64,000 bases of DNA from positions 7,805,078 through 7,869,077 of the forward strand of contig NZ_CP100416.1 in NCBI RefSeq assembly GCF_026017845.1, in the 5' to 3' direction. A program made the position numbers and the translations under genes. Source of the DNA: Amycolatopsis mediterranei. Its GTDB lineage: Bacteria; Actinomycetota; Actinomycetes; Mycobacteriales; Pseudonocardiaceae. Below, piece after piece: positions 51,753 to 60,899 of this stretch. A model generated the notes under the pieces. It saw only the letters and a program-made list of their open reading frames with translations. It was not told the DNA's origin and ran no database searches. Every line of letters starts with the position of its first letter. The stretch's first letter is position 1.

Positions 51753-52784
51753 TCAGCGGGAACGCCCGGTGGCAGGCGCTGCGACGGACTCGCGGGAGCT
51801 CGCGCGGCCCGCCTGCCGGGCGGTCAGCAAGCCGGCGTCGTGCAGCCAGCGAACGGTGTCGGTCACCGTCGCGGCCGCCGGGCGGGCCGGAACCCCCGCG
51901 TCCGGGGCCGTGGCGGCGACCGGCTGGGCGACGGCGCAGACGTGGATCGCGCCGTGCTCCGCCGGGATGTGCCACGGCCACACCCGCTGCAGCAGGCCGC
52001 CCAGGCGCCCGACCGGGGTCAGGAGCGCCGGCGGGAGGAACACCGCGGGCAGCCGGCGGCCGGTCGCCGTGCGGACCAGGTCCAGGTAATCGCGGGTGGT
52101 CACGAAGTGGCCGGGCCCGAAGTACGCGGGCCCCACCGGCCCCGGGGCCGTCAGCACCGCCGCCAGCTGGGCGGCCGTGTCGCGGACGTCGCCGATCGGC
52201 AGCCCGCCGGACGGCCAGAACGGCATCAGCCCGCGCAGCAGGTCGCGCAGGCGGGCGTTCTGGTCGCCCAGCCGCGGGTCCGCCGGCCCGAGCAGCGCCG
52301 GCGGGTAGACGATCGTCACCGGGACACCCTCGTCGCGGTGGCGCCGCGCGATCCGCTCCGCGGCGGCCTTCGCCGCCAGGTACGGCTCCCGCGACGTGCC
52401 CACCGGCGTCTCCGGCCCGATGCTGCCGTCCGCCGGGTACAGCGCACCCACGGTCGAGACGTGCACGATCCGCCCGGCGCCGGCGGCCCGCGCGGCCGCC
52501 AGCACCGTCTCCGTGCCGGCCACGTTCACCCGGGCCAGCTCGGCCCGGCGGCGGCTGTCGAACGAGTAGACGCCGGCCGCGTGCAGGACGGCGTCCGCGC
52601 CCGCGACCAGCCGGGCGACCGCCGCCTCGTCGGTGACGTCGCCCGGCACGACCTCGACGCCGTCCGGCACGCTCCCAGCGGCCGGGACCCGGGCGAGCAC
52701 ACGCACCCGGGCTCCGGCCGCCACCAGCAGCGCGACCGTGTGGGCACCGAGGAACCCGGTCCCGCCGGTCACCGCGATCACCAT
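51753..52784 (-). CDS. NAD-dependent epimerase/dehydratase-family (extended SDR) protein
   Basis: A 343-residue extended SDR. It starts MVIAVTGGTGFLGAHTVALL (TGxxGxxG), has LHAAGVYSFDSRRRAELARVN and VHVSTVGALY, and the catalytic YLAAK (about residue 138-142). This branch (dihydroflavonol/cinnamoyl-CoA reductase-like) reduces ketones or aldehydes on diverse substrates. It is read 13 bp after the flavin reductase gene and 55 bp before the small AccD-coupled gene, in the PKS transcript direction. Role in the pathway not readable. Confidence 0.8.
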   Translation of the reverse strand: MVIAVTGGTGFLGAHTVALLVAAGARVRVLARVPAAGSVPDGVEVVPGDVTDEAAVARLVAGADAVLHAAGVYSFDSRRRAELARVNVAGTETVLAAARAAGAGRIVHVSTVGALYPADGSIGPETPVGTSREPYLAAKAAAERIARRHRDEGVPVTIVYPPALLGPADPRLGDQNARLRDLLRGLMPFWPSGGLPIGDVRDTAAQLAAVLTAPGPVGPAYFGPGHFVTTRDYLDLVRTATGRRLPAVFLPPALLTPVGRLGGLLQRVWPWHIPAEHGAIHVCAVAQPVAATAPDAGVPARPAAATVTDTVRWLHDAGLLTARQAGRASSRESVAAPATGRSR

Positions 52785-52797
52785 GACTCCGCTCCCC

Positions 52798-53370
52798 TCA
52801 CGCCGCGCGGGCGCGCCCGTCGACCTCGTGGTAGCCGCCGCCGTAGAAGACCAGGGCGTGGTCCCCGGTGCCGCGGCTGGTGGCGACCACCCGGCCGAGG
52901 AAGATCGAGTGGTCACCACCCTCGAGCGTCTCGGCCAGCTCGCACTCCAGCCAGGCCAGCGTCCCGTTGAGCAGGGGGGCACCGGTGTGCGCCCCCGGCG
53001 TCCAGCCCACGGCGTCGAACTGGGCCAGCCCGTCGGGCCGGCGCCAGTCGGCGAAGTACTTCGACAGGTCCTGCTGCCCGGCGGCGAGGATGTTCACGCC
53101 GAACGCCCCCGCCGTGATGATGGAGCTGTGCATGCGAGCCGCCTTCGACACGCAGCACAGCACCATCGGGGGTTCCAGCGAGACGGACGAGAACGCGTTC
53201 GCGGTCATCCCGTGCGCGTCCTCCCCGCCCGCCGTCAGGACCGTCACGCCGGTGGCGAACTGCGCCATCACCTGGCGCAGCCCCGGCTGGGGCGAGAAAC
53301 CGCGGCGCGCCGGCGACGGCCGGAGGCGCTTGAGCACGGTCGTCTCGGAGGACTCTCGCTCGTCACCCAC
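52798..53370 (-). CDS. Flavin reductase (two-component monooxygenase partner)
   Basis: A 190-residue HpaC/RutF-family flavin reductase: FATGVTVLTAGGEDAHGMTANAFSSVSLEPPMVLCCVSK, the flavin-binding core, followed by GAFGVNILAAGQQDLSKYFA. It supplies reduced FMN/FAD using NAD(P)H; SgcE6 of the C-1027 cluster belongs to this family. It is the only such reductase in the window and so is the probable electron source for the hydroxylases at 33320 and 43893. It lies one base after the thioesterase gene in the PKS operon. Confidence 0.85.
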   Translation of the reverse strand: MGDERESSETTVLKRLRPSPARRGFSPQPGLRQVMAQFATGVTVLTAGGEDAHGMTANAFSSVSLEPPMVLCCVSKAARMHSSIITAGAFGVNILAAGQQDLSKYFADWRRPDGLAQFDAVGWTPGAHTGAPLLNGTLAWLECELAETLEGGDHSIFLGRVVATSRGTGDHALVFYGGGYHEVDGRARAA

Positions 53371-53371
53371 C

Positions 53372-53824
53372 TCAGGCTCCCTTGCCGTTGACCGCGGCCG
53401 TCGAGTACGGCACCAGCGCCTCGCGCAGCTGCTCGGGGACCCGCGACGGCACGGTGGCCGTGTTGGGCCCGCGCATGCAGGCGATCCGCTGCCGTCCCCG
53501 CGCCACCAGCCGCTCGTCGCCGCCCTCGGTGAGGTGGACGTAGTCGAAGGCGAACTGGATCTGCGTCGAGGTGAGCTCCTCCAGCCGCAGCCGGATGGAC
53601 AGCTCGTCGAACGCGGTGATCTCGGCGAAGAACTCGCACTCCACCTTGAGGGTGAACAGCTTGAGGTCGTGCCGGACCTCCTCGAGCACCGCCGGGGCCT
53701 TCTCCTTGAGGAACATCTCGCGGCAGCGGCCCTGCCAGCGCACGTAGTTCACGTAGTAGACGTTGCCCACCAGGTTGGTCTCCTCGAAGCCGACCGTGTG
53801 GCGGATCTCGTAGTAGTCGGACAT
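53372..53824 (-). CDS. Enediyne-type hot-dog thioesterase
   Basis: A 150-residue CalE7/SgcE10-like thioesterase: MSDYYEIRHTVGFEETNLVGNVYYVNYVRWQGRCREMFL, with the NLVGNVYYVNY motif characteristic of the enediyne group. It releases the nascent polyene from the PKS, as a beta-keto acid that decarboxylates or a hydrolysed acid. The stop of the PKS and this ATG are two bases apart, so the pair is co-transcribed and translationally coupled. Pairing with the PKS alone is enough in known systems to give a heptaene. Confidence 0.92.
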   Translation of the reverse strand: MSDYYEIRHTVGFEETNLVGNVYYVNYVRWQGRCREMFLKEKAPAVLEEVRHDLKLFTLKVECEFFAEITAFDELSIRLRLEELTSTQIQFAFDYVHLTEGGDERLVARGRQRIACMRGPNTATVPSRVPEQLREALVPYSTAAVNGKGA

Positions 53825-53826
53825 TC

Positions 53827-56800
53827 TCAGTTCCCCTCTGCGTGCAGCACGGCGAAGACGATCGGGTCGGTCCGGTCGTTGACCGTCGTCGACCACGTGG
53901 CGATCCGGGCGTTGCCGGAGGCGAGCAGCGCCCACCCGTCGGCGTCGACCTGGCGCACGGTCAGCGCCTGGGTCATCGAGCCGGTCTTGCGGACGCACTC
54001 CAGAGCGCTCCAGACCCGCGTGTTGGCCACGCTGATCGGTTCCCCGGTGTCCGCGGCCAGCAGGCGGCCGAGGGCGAGCAGTTCCTCGCCCAGCAGCCCG
54101 GCCCAGTCCTCGTCGGTGCGTTCGATCGCCGTCTCGATGTCGCAGGCGACCTGGTCGGGGCCGGCGGCCACGAGGGTCAGCTCCGAGGTGTGCGACGCGG
54201 TGACGTGCACACCGCCGTCGCACTCCGGCTTGCCGTCCGGGCGGTACCGGACCTCGACCGGCCGGTCGAGCGCCCGGCCCGCGGCCAGCGCGGTCTGCGC
54301 CCGCCGCTCGGCGACGCCCTCGGCCGGGTGCCCGGCCGGGTCCGGCTCCAGCACGACCGCCCGCGTCCCGCCGAGCAGCCGCTCGCACGCACGCTCCACA
54401 TAGGACCCGAGCATCGACGGGACCCACGGCCCGGCGCCGTCGCGCTTGCGGACCGCGCGCAGCTTCAGGCCTTCCCAGCGCTCGACCAGCGTCCCGTCCG
54501 GGTTGCGCACGTCGAGGTCGTAGACGTAGCTGTCGCCGTCCTGTGACCGTTCCTTCGCGTCCAGCAGGACGTACTCGTCGTGCTGGCGGCCCGGCTCGGC
54601 CAGGTACAGCTTCTCGATGCCCTGGGGCAGCAGCGTCGCGTCGGGGACGCAGCACTGGATCGCGTGCATCATCGCGTCGCGGGTGCCCGGGTCGGCCAGC
54701 AGCCGCTCCTGCGGGAGGAACGGGGCGAACCAGGAGTGGTCCGCGCTCGTCGCGATCTCGGCGACCGCGTGCCGGGCGCTCGCCCGCCGGTAACCGAGGA
54801 CCCGCTGGAACCGCTTGCCCTGGAACAGGACCGAGCCGTACAGCTCGCTGATCGGCTCCACCGGGACCGGCGGCAGCGCGACGTCGCGCGTCACCTGCTC
54901 GCCGATCTCCGCCGGCCGGGCGAAGCTCAGCCGCGCCTTGAAGTGGTCGGCGCTGAAGCCGGTCTCCTCGCTGCGGATCACGACGTCGACGGTGTCGGCG
55001 TCGCGGGCCAGCGTGGCCAGCCGGACCGTGGTCGAGCCGCCCGGCGAGACGATGATCGGCCGGAGGAACTCGACGTCCGACAGCACCGGGGTGCCGGTGC
55101 GGTCCAGCGTCGCGGCCGCGGCTTGGGTCATGGCCTCCATGCCGATGACCGCGGGGAACAGCAGCTGCCCGTCCAGCAGGTGGTCGGTCAGGTACGGGTC
55201 CGCCCCGTCGGACAGGTCGGCCTCGGTGATCAGCTCGACCCCCGGGTAGTGCACGATGGCACGGTCGACGAACCGGGTCAGCGGCAGCTCCCGCTTCTGG
55301 ATCGGCAGCGTGGCCAGTCCCGACGTGCGGCCGCAGACCACCAGCACCGGCGGCGCGGCCGGGTCGGCCAGCACCTGGCGGAGGATGGTGATGCCCTCCT
55401 CGGTGGGGATCGGCGTGATGCCGTCGCGCATCAGGGCGCTGACCACGCCGAGTTTCTCGCCCATGCCGGTACCGGACCAGACCGACCACTCCAGCGCGAT
55501 CGCCCGCGCCTTCGGGTGCTCCTGGCCGAAGCGCAGGGTCAGCTCGGTCATCCAGTCGTTGGCCGTGGCGTAGTGCGCTTCCCCGCGCAGGCCCGCCCGG
55601 CCGATGATGCTGCCGAAGGTGACCAGGAGCTTGATCTTGTCCTGGTCCACCGCGGCGAGCACCGCGTTGAGACCGCCGATCTTCGGCGCGAGGGTCTTGC
55701 GGAAGCTGTCCTCGGTCAGGCTGAACAGAGCGGCAGGCTCGTTGCGGCCGGCACCGTGCAGCACCGCGGTAACCGGGCCGAGGTCGGCCTGGATCCGGGC
55801 GACCGCGTCCGCGATCTGCGGCGCGCTGGTGACGTCGGCGCGCTCGTAGCGGTAGCGGATGCCCGCGGCCTCCATGCGGTCGAGGTTCTCCGCCAGCTCG
55901 GTGTCGGTCTCCGGGTCGCTGCGGCCCAGCAGGCCCAGCTTCGCACCGGAGTCCTTGGCCAGCGCCAGCGCGCTTTCCGCCGTGATGCCCTTGCCGCCGC
56001 CGGTGACCAGCAGGACGTCGGAGGAGTCCAGCGACTCGCGGATCGGGCCGGCCTTGGGGGCCGGCAGCGCGGACAGCCGCGGCACCGTGCGCCCGCCGTC
56101 GGCGCCGTAGCGGGCTTCGGTGAAGTCCGTGGTCCCGGCGACCTCGGCCACCACGGTGTGCACGGCTTCGGTGATGGCGTCCGCACCCGCGGGGGTGGGG
56201 TCGGCGAGGTCGATGATCGTCGTCTTCGCCGAGGGGTCCTCCAGGCGCAGGGTCCTGGCCAGGCCGGCGGCGCCGTAGCCGTGGTGCACCACCACGAAGC
56301 GCGTGCCGTTCGGGGCGGCCATGACCGCGCGGCCGGCGTCGAGGAACAGCCCGACGTGGCTGGAGTCGCAGTCCGCCGGCAGGCAGAGCAGCACGCCGTC
56401 ACCCACCCCGGACGCGGCGAGCGCGGCCCGCAGCGGTTCGGCCAGCGGGTGCCTCGCGGTCGCGAAGACCCGCCAGTCGGCCTGCCCGGTGCCCGGCGGG
56501 ATGTCCGCGGGCGGCCGCGGGGCCGGCACGTACTCGACCGCGAACGGCCGGACCCACGGGCCGACACCCGGGGCTTCGCCGGCCCCCGAGTCGGACGGCT
56601 TCGCCGTCTGCGCCAGCTCGTCGATCATCTCGGCGAGCTCACCGAGGCACACCGTCGCGAAGTTCGGCATGCCCTCCAGCGCCGGCCGGCCGAGCGCCCG
56701 GGTGACGTCGTTGACCAGCTGGCCGACGGTGATCGACGACAGGTGCAGGTCGTCGAGCGGGTGGGTGTCGGCGGTGACGGATTCCAGCGGCAGCTCGACG

Positions 56801-59655
56801 CGCTCGGCGGCGAGCTTGCGCAGCAGGTCCAGCGTCGAACCGGTGCCACCGTCGCCGGTGGCGGCGTCGGTCTCGGCGGCCTGTGCCTGCTCCGCGGCCA
56901 GCTCGGCGGCCAGCTCGCTGTCGATCGACGGCGCCGCTTCGCACGGGCTGGACAGGAAGTTGTACACACCGTCGGCGGGCAGGGCGCGCACGACGCGGCC
57001 CTCGAACAGCGCGTCCACCGTGATCTGCGCGCCGAGCGCGAACGCCGCGCCGACGACCCGCAGCAGGGCCTGCAGCGACGCGTTGTCGGTGTCGATCGCC
57101 AGCACCGGGGTCTCCGGCGCGATCTCCTCGAACAGCCCGGTCAGCACCCGGCCGGGGCCGACCTCGACCACCAGGTCGCTGCGCTCGGCCACCTTGGCGG
57201 CGGCCTCGCGGAAGCGGACGGGCAGCACGATCTGGTCGCGCAGCAGCTCGGGCAGGTTCTCCGCGGCGTGCAGCACGTCACCGCTGACGGTCGAGACGAC
57301 CGGCCGCTCCAGCCGGGCGAAGCGGAACTCGCCCAGCCGCTCGGTCATGGCGTTCGCGGCCGGCTCGACGGCCGGCGAGTGGAAGGCGTGCGAGACCTTG
57401 ATGCGGGTCGCGCCGACCCCCTGGGCCTTGGCCCGGGCGACGATGCGGTCGATCGCCTCGGCCGGCCCGGAGATCACCGTCTGCTCCGGCGCGTTGTAGC
57501 CGGCGATGACGACGTCGGTGCCCAGGCCGAGTTCCTCGACGCGGCCCGGCGACGCGGCGATCCCGGCCATCGCGCCGGTACCGTCCCCGGTCGTCGTGGC
57601 CATCACCTTGCCGCGCACCTTGGCCAGCTCGAGCAGCCCGCGCTCGTCGAGCGCGCCGCCCCAGTGCAGGGCGGTCAGCTCGCCGAGGCTGTGCCCGGTG
57701 GCGGTCGAGGCCTCGATGCCGAACGAGCGCAGCACCCGCAGCGCGGCCAGCGAACCGGTGACGATCCGCGGCTGCGCCACCTCGGTGGCGACCTGGTCGC
57801 CGGCCACCGGCAGCGCCGCGGCCTGGAAGATCTCCTCGGCGAGGGTGAACCGGCGGCGCAGCGCGCTGTCGCCGCCGCGCCCGGATCCCTGGCCGGGGAA
57901 CAGGTAGCCGATCTTCGGGGCGGTGCCGCGGCTGCTCGCGAAGATGCCGTCGCCGGCGTCGAAGACCGAGTCGCCGGATTCGAGCTTTTCGAGCAGCTTC
58001 GTCAGCTTCCGCTCGGCGTGCTCCGGGTTCGCCGCGACGACCGCGGCGCGCACCGGCTTGCCCGACAGCTTCTTCGCCAGCTCGCCGGCGAAGTCGGTCA
58101 GCTCGGCGAACGACAGCTTCGGCACGACCTCCAGCGCCGCGGCGATGTCGCCGCGCAGGGTGGCGACGTCGTCGGCTTCGAACAGCAGCAGCTCGGCGTC
58201 CTGCCGGCCGGCGACCAGCGTGCGGGCCCGCTCGTCGAGCTCGCGGCGGCGGGGCGCGGTCGGCGCCTCGGTCACCGTGACGTGGGAGTTGATGCCGCCG
58301 AAGCCCATCGCGGACACCCCGGCGCGGACCGGCTGGTCCTCGGGCCAGAGCAGCGCGTCGCTCGGGACGAACATGCGTGCCGAGGTGCCGGTCAACGACT
58401 CGTGCGGCTCGTAGTGGCCGGTGGCCGGCGGGATGACCTGGTGGTAGACCGCCAGCGTCGCCTTGATCAGGCCGGCCACCCCGGCCGCGGCCTTGGTGTG
58501 CCCGATGTTGCCCTTGATCGTCGACAGCGCGGCCTGCTTGGCCAGCGGGTCGGCGTCGCGGCGGGCGGTGGACAGCGCCTCGATCTCGGTGGCGTCGCCC
58601 AGCGCGGTGCCGGTGCCGTGGCCCTCGAAGTAGGAGACGGTCTCCACGCCGTAGCCGGCGCGGGCGTAGGCGCGCTTGAGGGCCAGCCGGTGCCCGGCCG
58701 CCTCGGGCCGGGTGATGCCGCCCTTGCCGTCGGAGGAAACGCCCCAGCCGCCGATCGACGCGTAGATCCGCCGGCCCTGCTCCAGCGCGTCGCTCTCGCG
58801 CATCAGGACCAGCATGCCCGAGCCCTCACCGGGCCAGAAGCCGTTGGAGTCGGCGTCGTAGACCTTCATCTCGCGCTTGGCCAGCGCGCCGGTCTTCGCG
58901 AAGCCGATGACCTCGAACGGGTCGATCGACAGGTCGACACCGCCGGCGATGGCCAGGTCGAGGTCGCCCTGGACGAGCGCGTTGGCCGCGGTCACCACCG
59001 AAAGCAGCGAGGACGAGCAGGCACCGTCGACGGTGTAGCCGCCGCCGGCGAAGTCGAAGTAGTTGCACACCCGGCCGGCGATCGTGTTCGCCAGGCCACC
59101 GGCGAGGGTGTCCTCGTTGATCTCCGGGAACGGCTCCTTGTACTGGATTTCGAGCGCGCGGAGGAAGTCCGCGGTCTCGTCGTCCGCCCAGCCGCGGGCG
59201 GTCAGCGCCGCCGCGACCGTGCGGCGCACGTACGGCCAGCGCAGCCGCATGATGTTGGCCCGGGAGAACTCACCGGTCAGGCTGTTGCCGATGACGACGC
59301 CGGTGTTGGCCTTGGGCGCGCCGTCGGCCGCTGGGAAGCCGGCGTCCGCGAGCGCCTGGGCGGCCACCTCGAGCGCCAGCCAGTGCGTCGTGTCGGTCGC
59401 CCGGAAGGTGCTGCCGGCCACCTTGTGCGCGACCCGGTCGAATTCGTAGTCCCGCAGCACGGCCGCCTTCTGCGCGTAGAAGCGGTCCGGCGCCTTCGGG
59501 TCCGGCGAGTAGTAGTCCGCCCGGTTCATCCGTTCGTCCGGCAGCCTCCGGAACGCCCGGCGCCCGGCCAGCACGTTTTCCCAGAGCTCCTCCGGAGAAC
59601 TCGCGTCGGGGTATCGGAGACCGATACCGACGATCGAAATCCGCTCTACGCTCAT
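53827..59655 (-). CDS. Enediyne-type iterative type I polyketide synthase (KS-AT-ACP-KR-DH-PPTase)
   Basis: A 1942-residue single-module iterative PKS. KS: GACSSSLLS (Cys213), EGHGTGT (His346), GNIGHTKAAAG (His386). AT: GHSLGE (Ser656) with SHAFHSPA. ACP: the unusual DDLHLSSITVGQ (carrier Ser974) seen in enediyne PKSs. KR: LVTGGGKGITAESA near 1216, Tyr1362 in HYATANDW. DH: HLLDGQLLFP (His1492). C-terminal PPTase: VACDIE (1836-1841) and WSALECVRK (1882-1890), which load their own ACP. Order and length match PksE of enediyne clusters. The ATG at 59655 (MSVERISIVG) was chosen, with GGGAG upstream; the longer frame to 59895 is low complexity. It leads the thioesterase, flavin reductase, SDR and carboxylase genes. 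A related polyene synthase is possible, and the product is unknown. Confidence 0.93.
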   Translation of the reverse strand: MSVERISIVGIGLRYPDASSPEELWENVLAGRRAFRRLPDERMNRADYYSPDPKAPDRFYAQKAAVLRDYEFDRVAHKVAGSTFRATDTTHWLALEVAAQALADAGFPAADGAPKANTGVVIGNSLTGEFSRANIMRLRWPYVRRTVAAALTARGWADDETADFLRALEIQYKEPFPEINEDTLAGGLANTIAGRVCNYFDFAGGGYTVDGACSSSLLSVVTAANALVQGDLDLAIAGGVDLSIDPFEVIGFAKTGALAKREMKVYDADSNGFWPGEGSGMLVLMRESDALEQGRRIYASIGGWGVSSDGKGGITRPEAAGHRLALKRAYARAGYGVETVSYFEGHGTGTALGDATEIEALSTARRDADPLAKQAALSTIKGNIGHTKAAAGVAGLIKATLAVYHQVIPPATGHYEPHESLTGTSARMFVPSDALLWPEDQPVRAGVSAMGFGGINSHVTVTEAPTAPRRRELDERARTLVAGRQDAELLLFEADDVATLRGDIAAALEVVPKLSFAELTDFAGELAKKLSGKPVRAAVVAANPEHAERKLTKLLEKLESGDSVFDAGDGIFASSRGTAPKIGYLFPGQGSGRGGDSALRRRFTLAEEIFQAAALPVAGDQVATEVAQPRIVTGSLAALRVLRSFGIEASTATGHSLGELTALHWGGALDERGLLELAKVRGKVMATTTGDGTGAMAGIAASPGRVEELGLGTDVVIAGYNAPEQTVISGPAEAIDRIVARAKAQGVGATRIKVSHAFHSPAVEPAANAMTERLGEFRFARLERPVVSTVSGDVLHAAENLPELLRDQIVLPVRFREAAAKVAERSDLVVEVGPGRVLTGLFEEIAPETPVLAIDTDNASLQALLRVVGAAFALGAQITVDALFEGRVVRALPADGVYNFLSSPCEAAPSIDSELAAELAAEQAQAAETDAATGDGGTGSTLDLLRKLAAERVELPLESVTADTHPLDDLHLSSITVGQLVNDVTRALGRPALEGMPNFATVCLGELAEMIDELAQTAKPSDSGAGEAPGVGPWVRPFAVEYVPAPRPPADIPPGTGQADWRVFATARHPLAEPLRAALAASGVGDGVLLCLPADCDSSHVGLFLDAGRAVMAAPNGTRFVVVHHGYGAAGLARTLRLEDPSAKTTIIDLADPTPAGADAITEAVHTVVAEVAGTTDFTEARYGADGGRTVPRLSALPAPKAGPIRESLDSSDVLLVTGGGKGITAESALALAKDSGAKLGLLGRSDPETDTELAENLDRMEAAGIRYRYERADVTSAPQIADAVARIQADLGPVTAVLHGAGRNEPAALFSLTEDSFRKTLAPKIGGLNAVLAAVDQDKIKLLVTFGSIIGRAGLRGEAHYATANDWMTELTLRFGQEHPKARAIALEWSVWSGTGMGEKLGVVSALMRDGITPIPTEEGITILRQVLADPAAPPVLVVCGRTSGLATLPIQKRELPLTRFVDRAIVHYPGVELITEADLSDGADPYLTDHLLDGQLLFPAVIGMEAMTQAAAATLDRTGTPVLSDVEFLRPIIVSPGGSTTVRLATLARDADTVDVVIRSEETGFSADHFKARLSFARPAEIGEQVTRDVALPPVPVEPISELYGSVLFQGKRFQRVLGYRRASARHAVAEIATSADHSWFAPFLPQERLLADPGTRDAMMHAIQCCVPDATLLPQGIEKLYLAEPGRQHDEYVLLDAKERSQDGDSYVYDLDVRNPDGTLVERWEGLKLRAVRKRDGAGPWVPSMLGSYVERACERLLGGTRAVVLEPDPAGHPAEGVAERRAQTALAAGRALDRPVEVRYRPDGKPECDGGVHVTASHTSELTLVAAGPDQVACDIETAIERTDEDWAGLLGEELLALGRLLAADTGEPISVANTRVWSALECVRKTGSMTQALTVRQVDADGWALLASGNARIATWSTTVNDRTDPIVFAVLHAEGN

Positions 59656-59902
59656 GCCACCGCACTCCCACTGGCTCTCGAGCCCCGTATCACCGGAACC
59701 ATCAGGTCCCCGCTGTCCTGCGGGCGGGACACCGGTCCCGCCGCCGTCTCCGCCTTCGGGCCGCGGCGGCGCCGCGGCCCGGTTCACCCGGTCCGCCGGG
59801 CCACCGGAGTCCAGCATCTCCTCCGGTGGCGCGGACCGTCTTCTTTCTCCCTGCCCCCGCCCGCACGTCAGCACGCTCGGACAAGGGATCCGCACTGTCT
59901 GC

Positions 59903-60709
59903 TCAGGACGGTCGCGGGCCGAACTGGCCGGGGCGGCGCCCCTCGCCCGCCGCCCCGCGGTAAGCCTGGGCGATGTCGAGCCACTGGTCCGCCAGCGTGC
60001 CCTTCGCCCGTACGTCGAGGTCGAAGCGGTGCCGCCGCCGGGTGGCGAGCAGGCAGAAGTCCTCGGCGCTGCCGGTCACCCGCTGCTGCGCGTCCGCGGG
60101 CCCGAACGTCCAGAGCGCGCCCGAGGGCGCGGTGAGCTCGAACCGGAACTCCTCCGCCGGCGGCGTCAGGTTCCGCGCCTCGTAGCCGAAGTCCCGCACC
60201 CGCACGGCGAACCCGGCCAGGTGCTTGATCCGGTCGGTGCGTTCGATGCGCACGCCCAGCGCGTCGGCGACGTCCTGGCCGTGCGCGAACAGCTCCATCA
60301 TCCCGGCGCAGGCCAGCACGTACGGCGGCAGCGGGTTGACCAGCCACGGCACCAGCTTGTCGCCGGGCACCGCCGCGAGGGCCTTGATGGCGGCGTCGCG
60401 CTCGGCGCGCCAGCGACTCAGCAGCACCTCGGTGGGGTCGTGGATGAACTCCTGCAGCGCGGCTTCGACCGCGTTGTCGAAGCCGACGTTCGCGACGGCC
60501 TTGGTCATCTCGATGAAGGCTTCCGGCTGCGCGGCCGCGAGGCCGGCGATCCGGAAGATGAACGCGAGGTGCGCGATCTGGTGGCGCACCGTCCAGCCCG
60601 GCGCCGGGCTGGGGGCGTCCCACCCGGCCTCCGGCAGGTCGGCGACGAGGGCGTCCACTGCGGCGCCCTCGGCGGTCAGGTCGTCGATCACGCCCGTGGT
60701 GTCTGTCAC
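59903..60709 (-). CDS. TIGR03084-like, DinB-fold thiol-dependent enzyme family protein
   Basis: A 268-residue protein with the mycothiol-dependent maleylpyruvate isomerase N-terminal fold: GWTVRHQIAHLAFIF (metal-binding His), then MELFAHGQDVADALG (second His). It is likely a metal-dependent cytosolic enzyme acting with mycothiol or as an isomerase; the family is broadly unassigned. GTG at 60709 is the first gene with this direction after a 247-bp gap from the PKS start. Placement suggests the same cluster, with its own promoter in 60710-60899. Confidence 0.75.
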   Translation of the reverse strand: MTDTTGVIDDLTAEGAAVDALVADLPEAGWDAPSPAPGWTVRHQIAHLAFIFRIAGLAAAQPEAFIEMTKAVANVGFDNAVEAALQEFIHDPTEVLLSRWRAERDAAIKALAAVPGDKLVPWLVNPLPPYVLACAGMMELFAHGQDVADALGVRIERTDRIKHLAGFAVRVRDFGYEARNLTPPAEEFRFELTAPSGALWTFGPADAQQRVTGSAEDFCLLATRRRHRFDLDVRAKGTLADQWLDIAQAYRGAAGEGRRPGQFGPRPS

Positions 60710-60899
60710 CTGTCTGTCCTCTCACCGGTGCGACGTGTGCTGCTGGGTCGGACGGCCGACGCGGAAGGCGGGTCTGGGGGTGAGCCACCTTCCGCGGCGG
60801 CGCCTGAGCGGATCGGTTCCCGCCCGGGGTGGCGGCACGACCGGCGGATCTTCGGTGTGCCCGGTTCTGCGCCTCCCGGCGGTCGATCCGACTCTGCGA

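Noticed and set aside
54580..60135. 1851-residue plus-strand frame opposite the PKS
   Set aside because: Typical antisense open frame of a GC-rich gene; no start signal, no domains.
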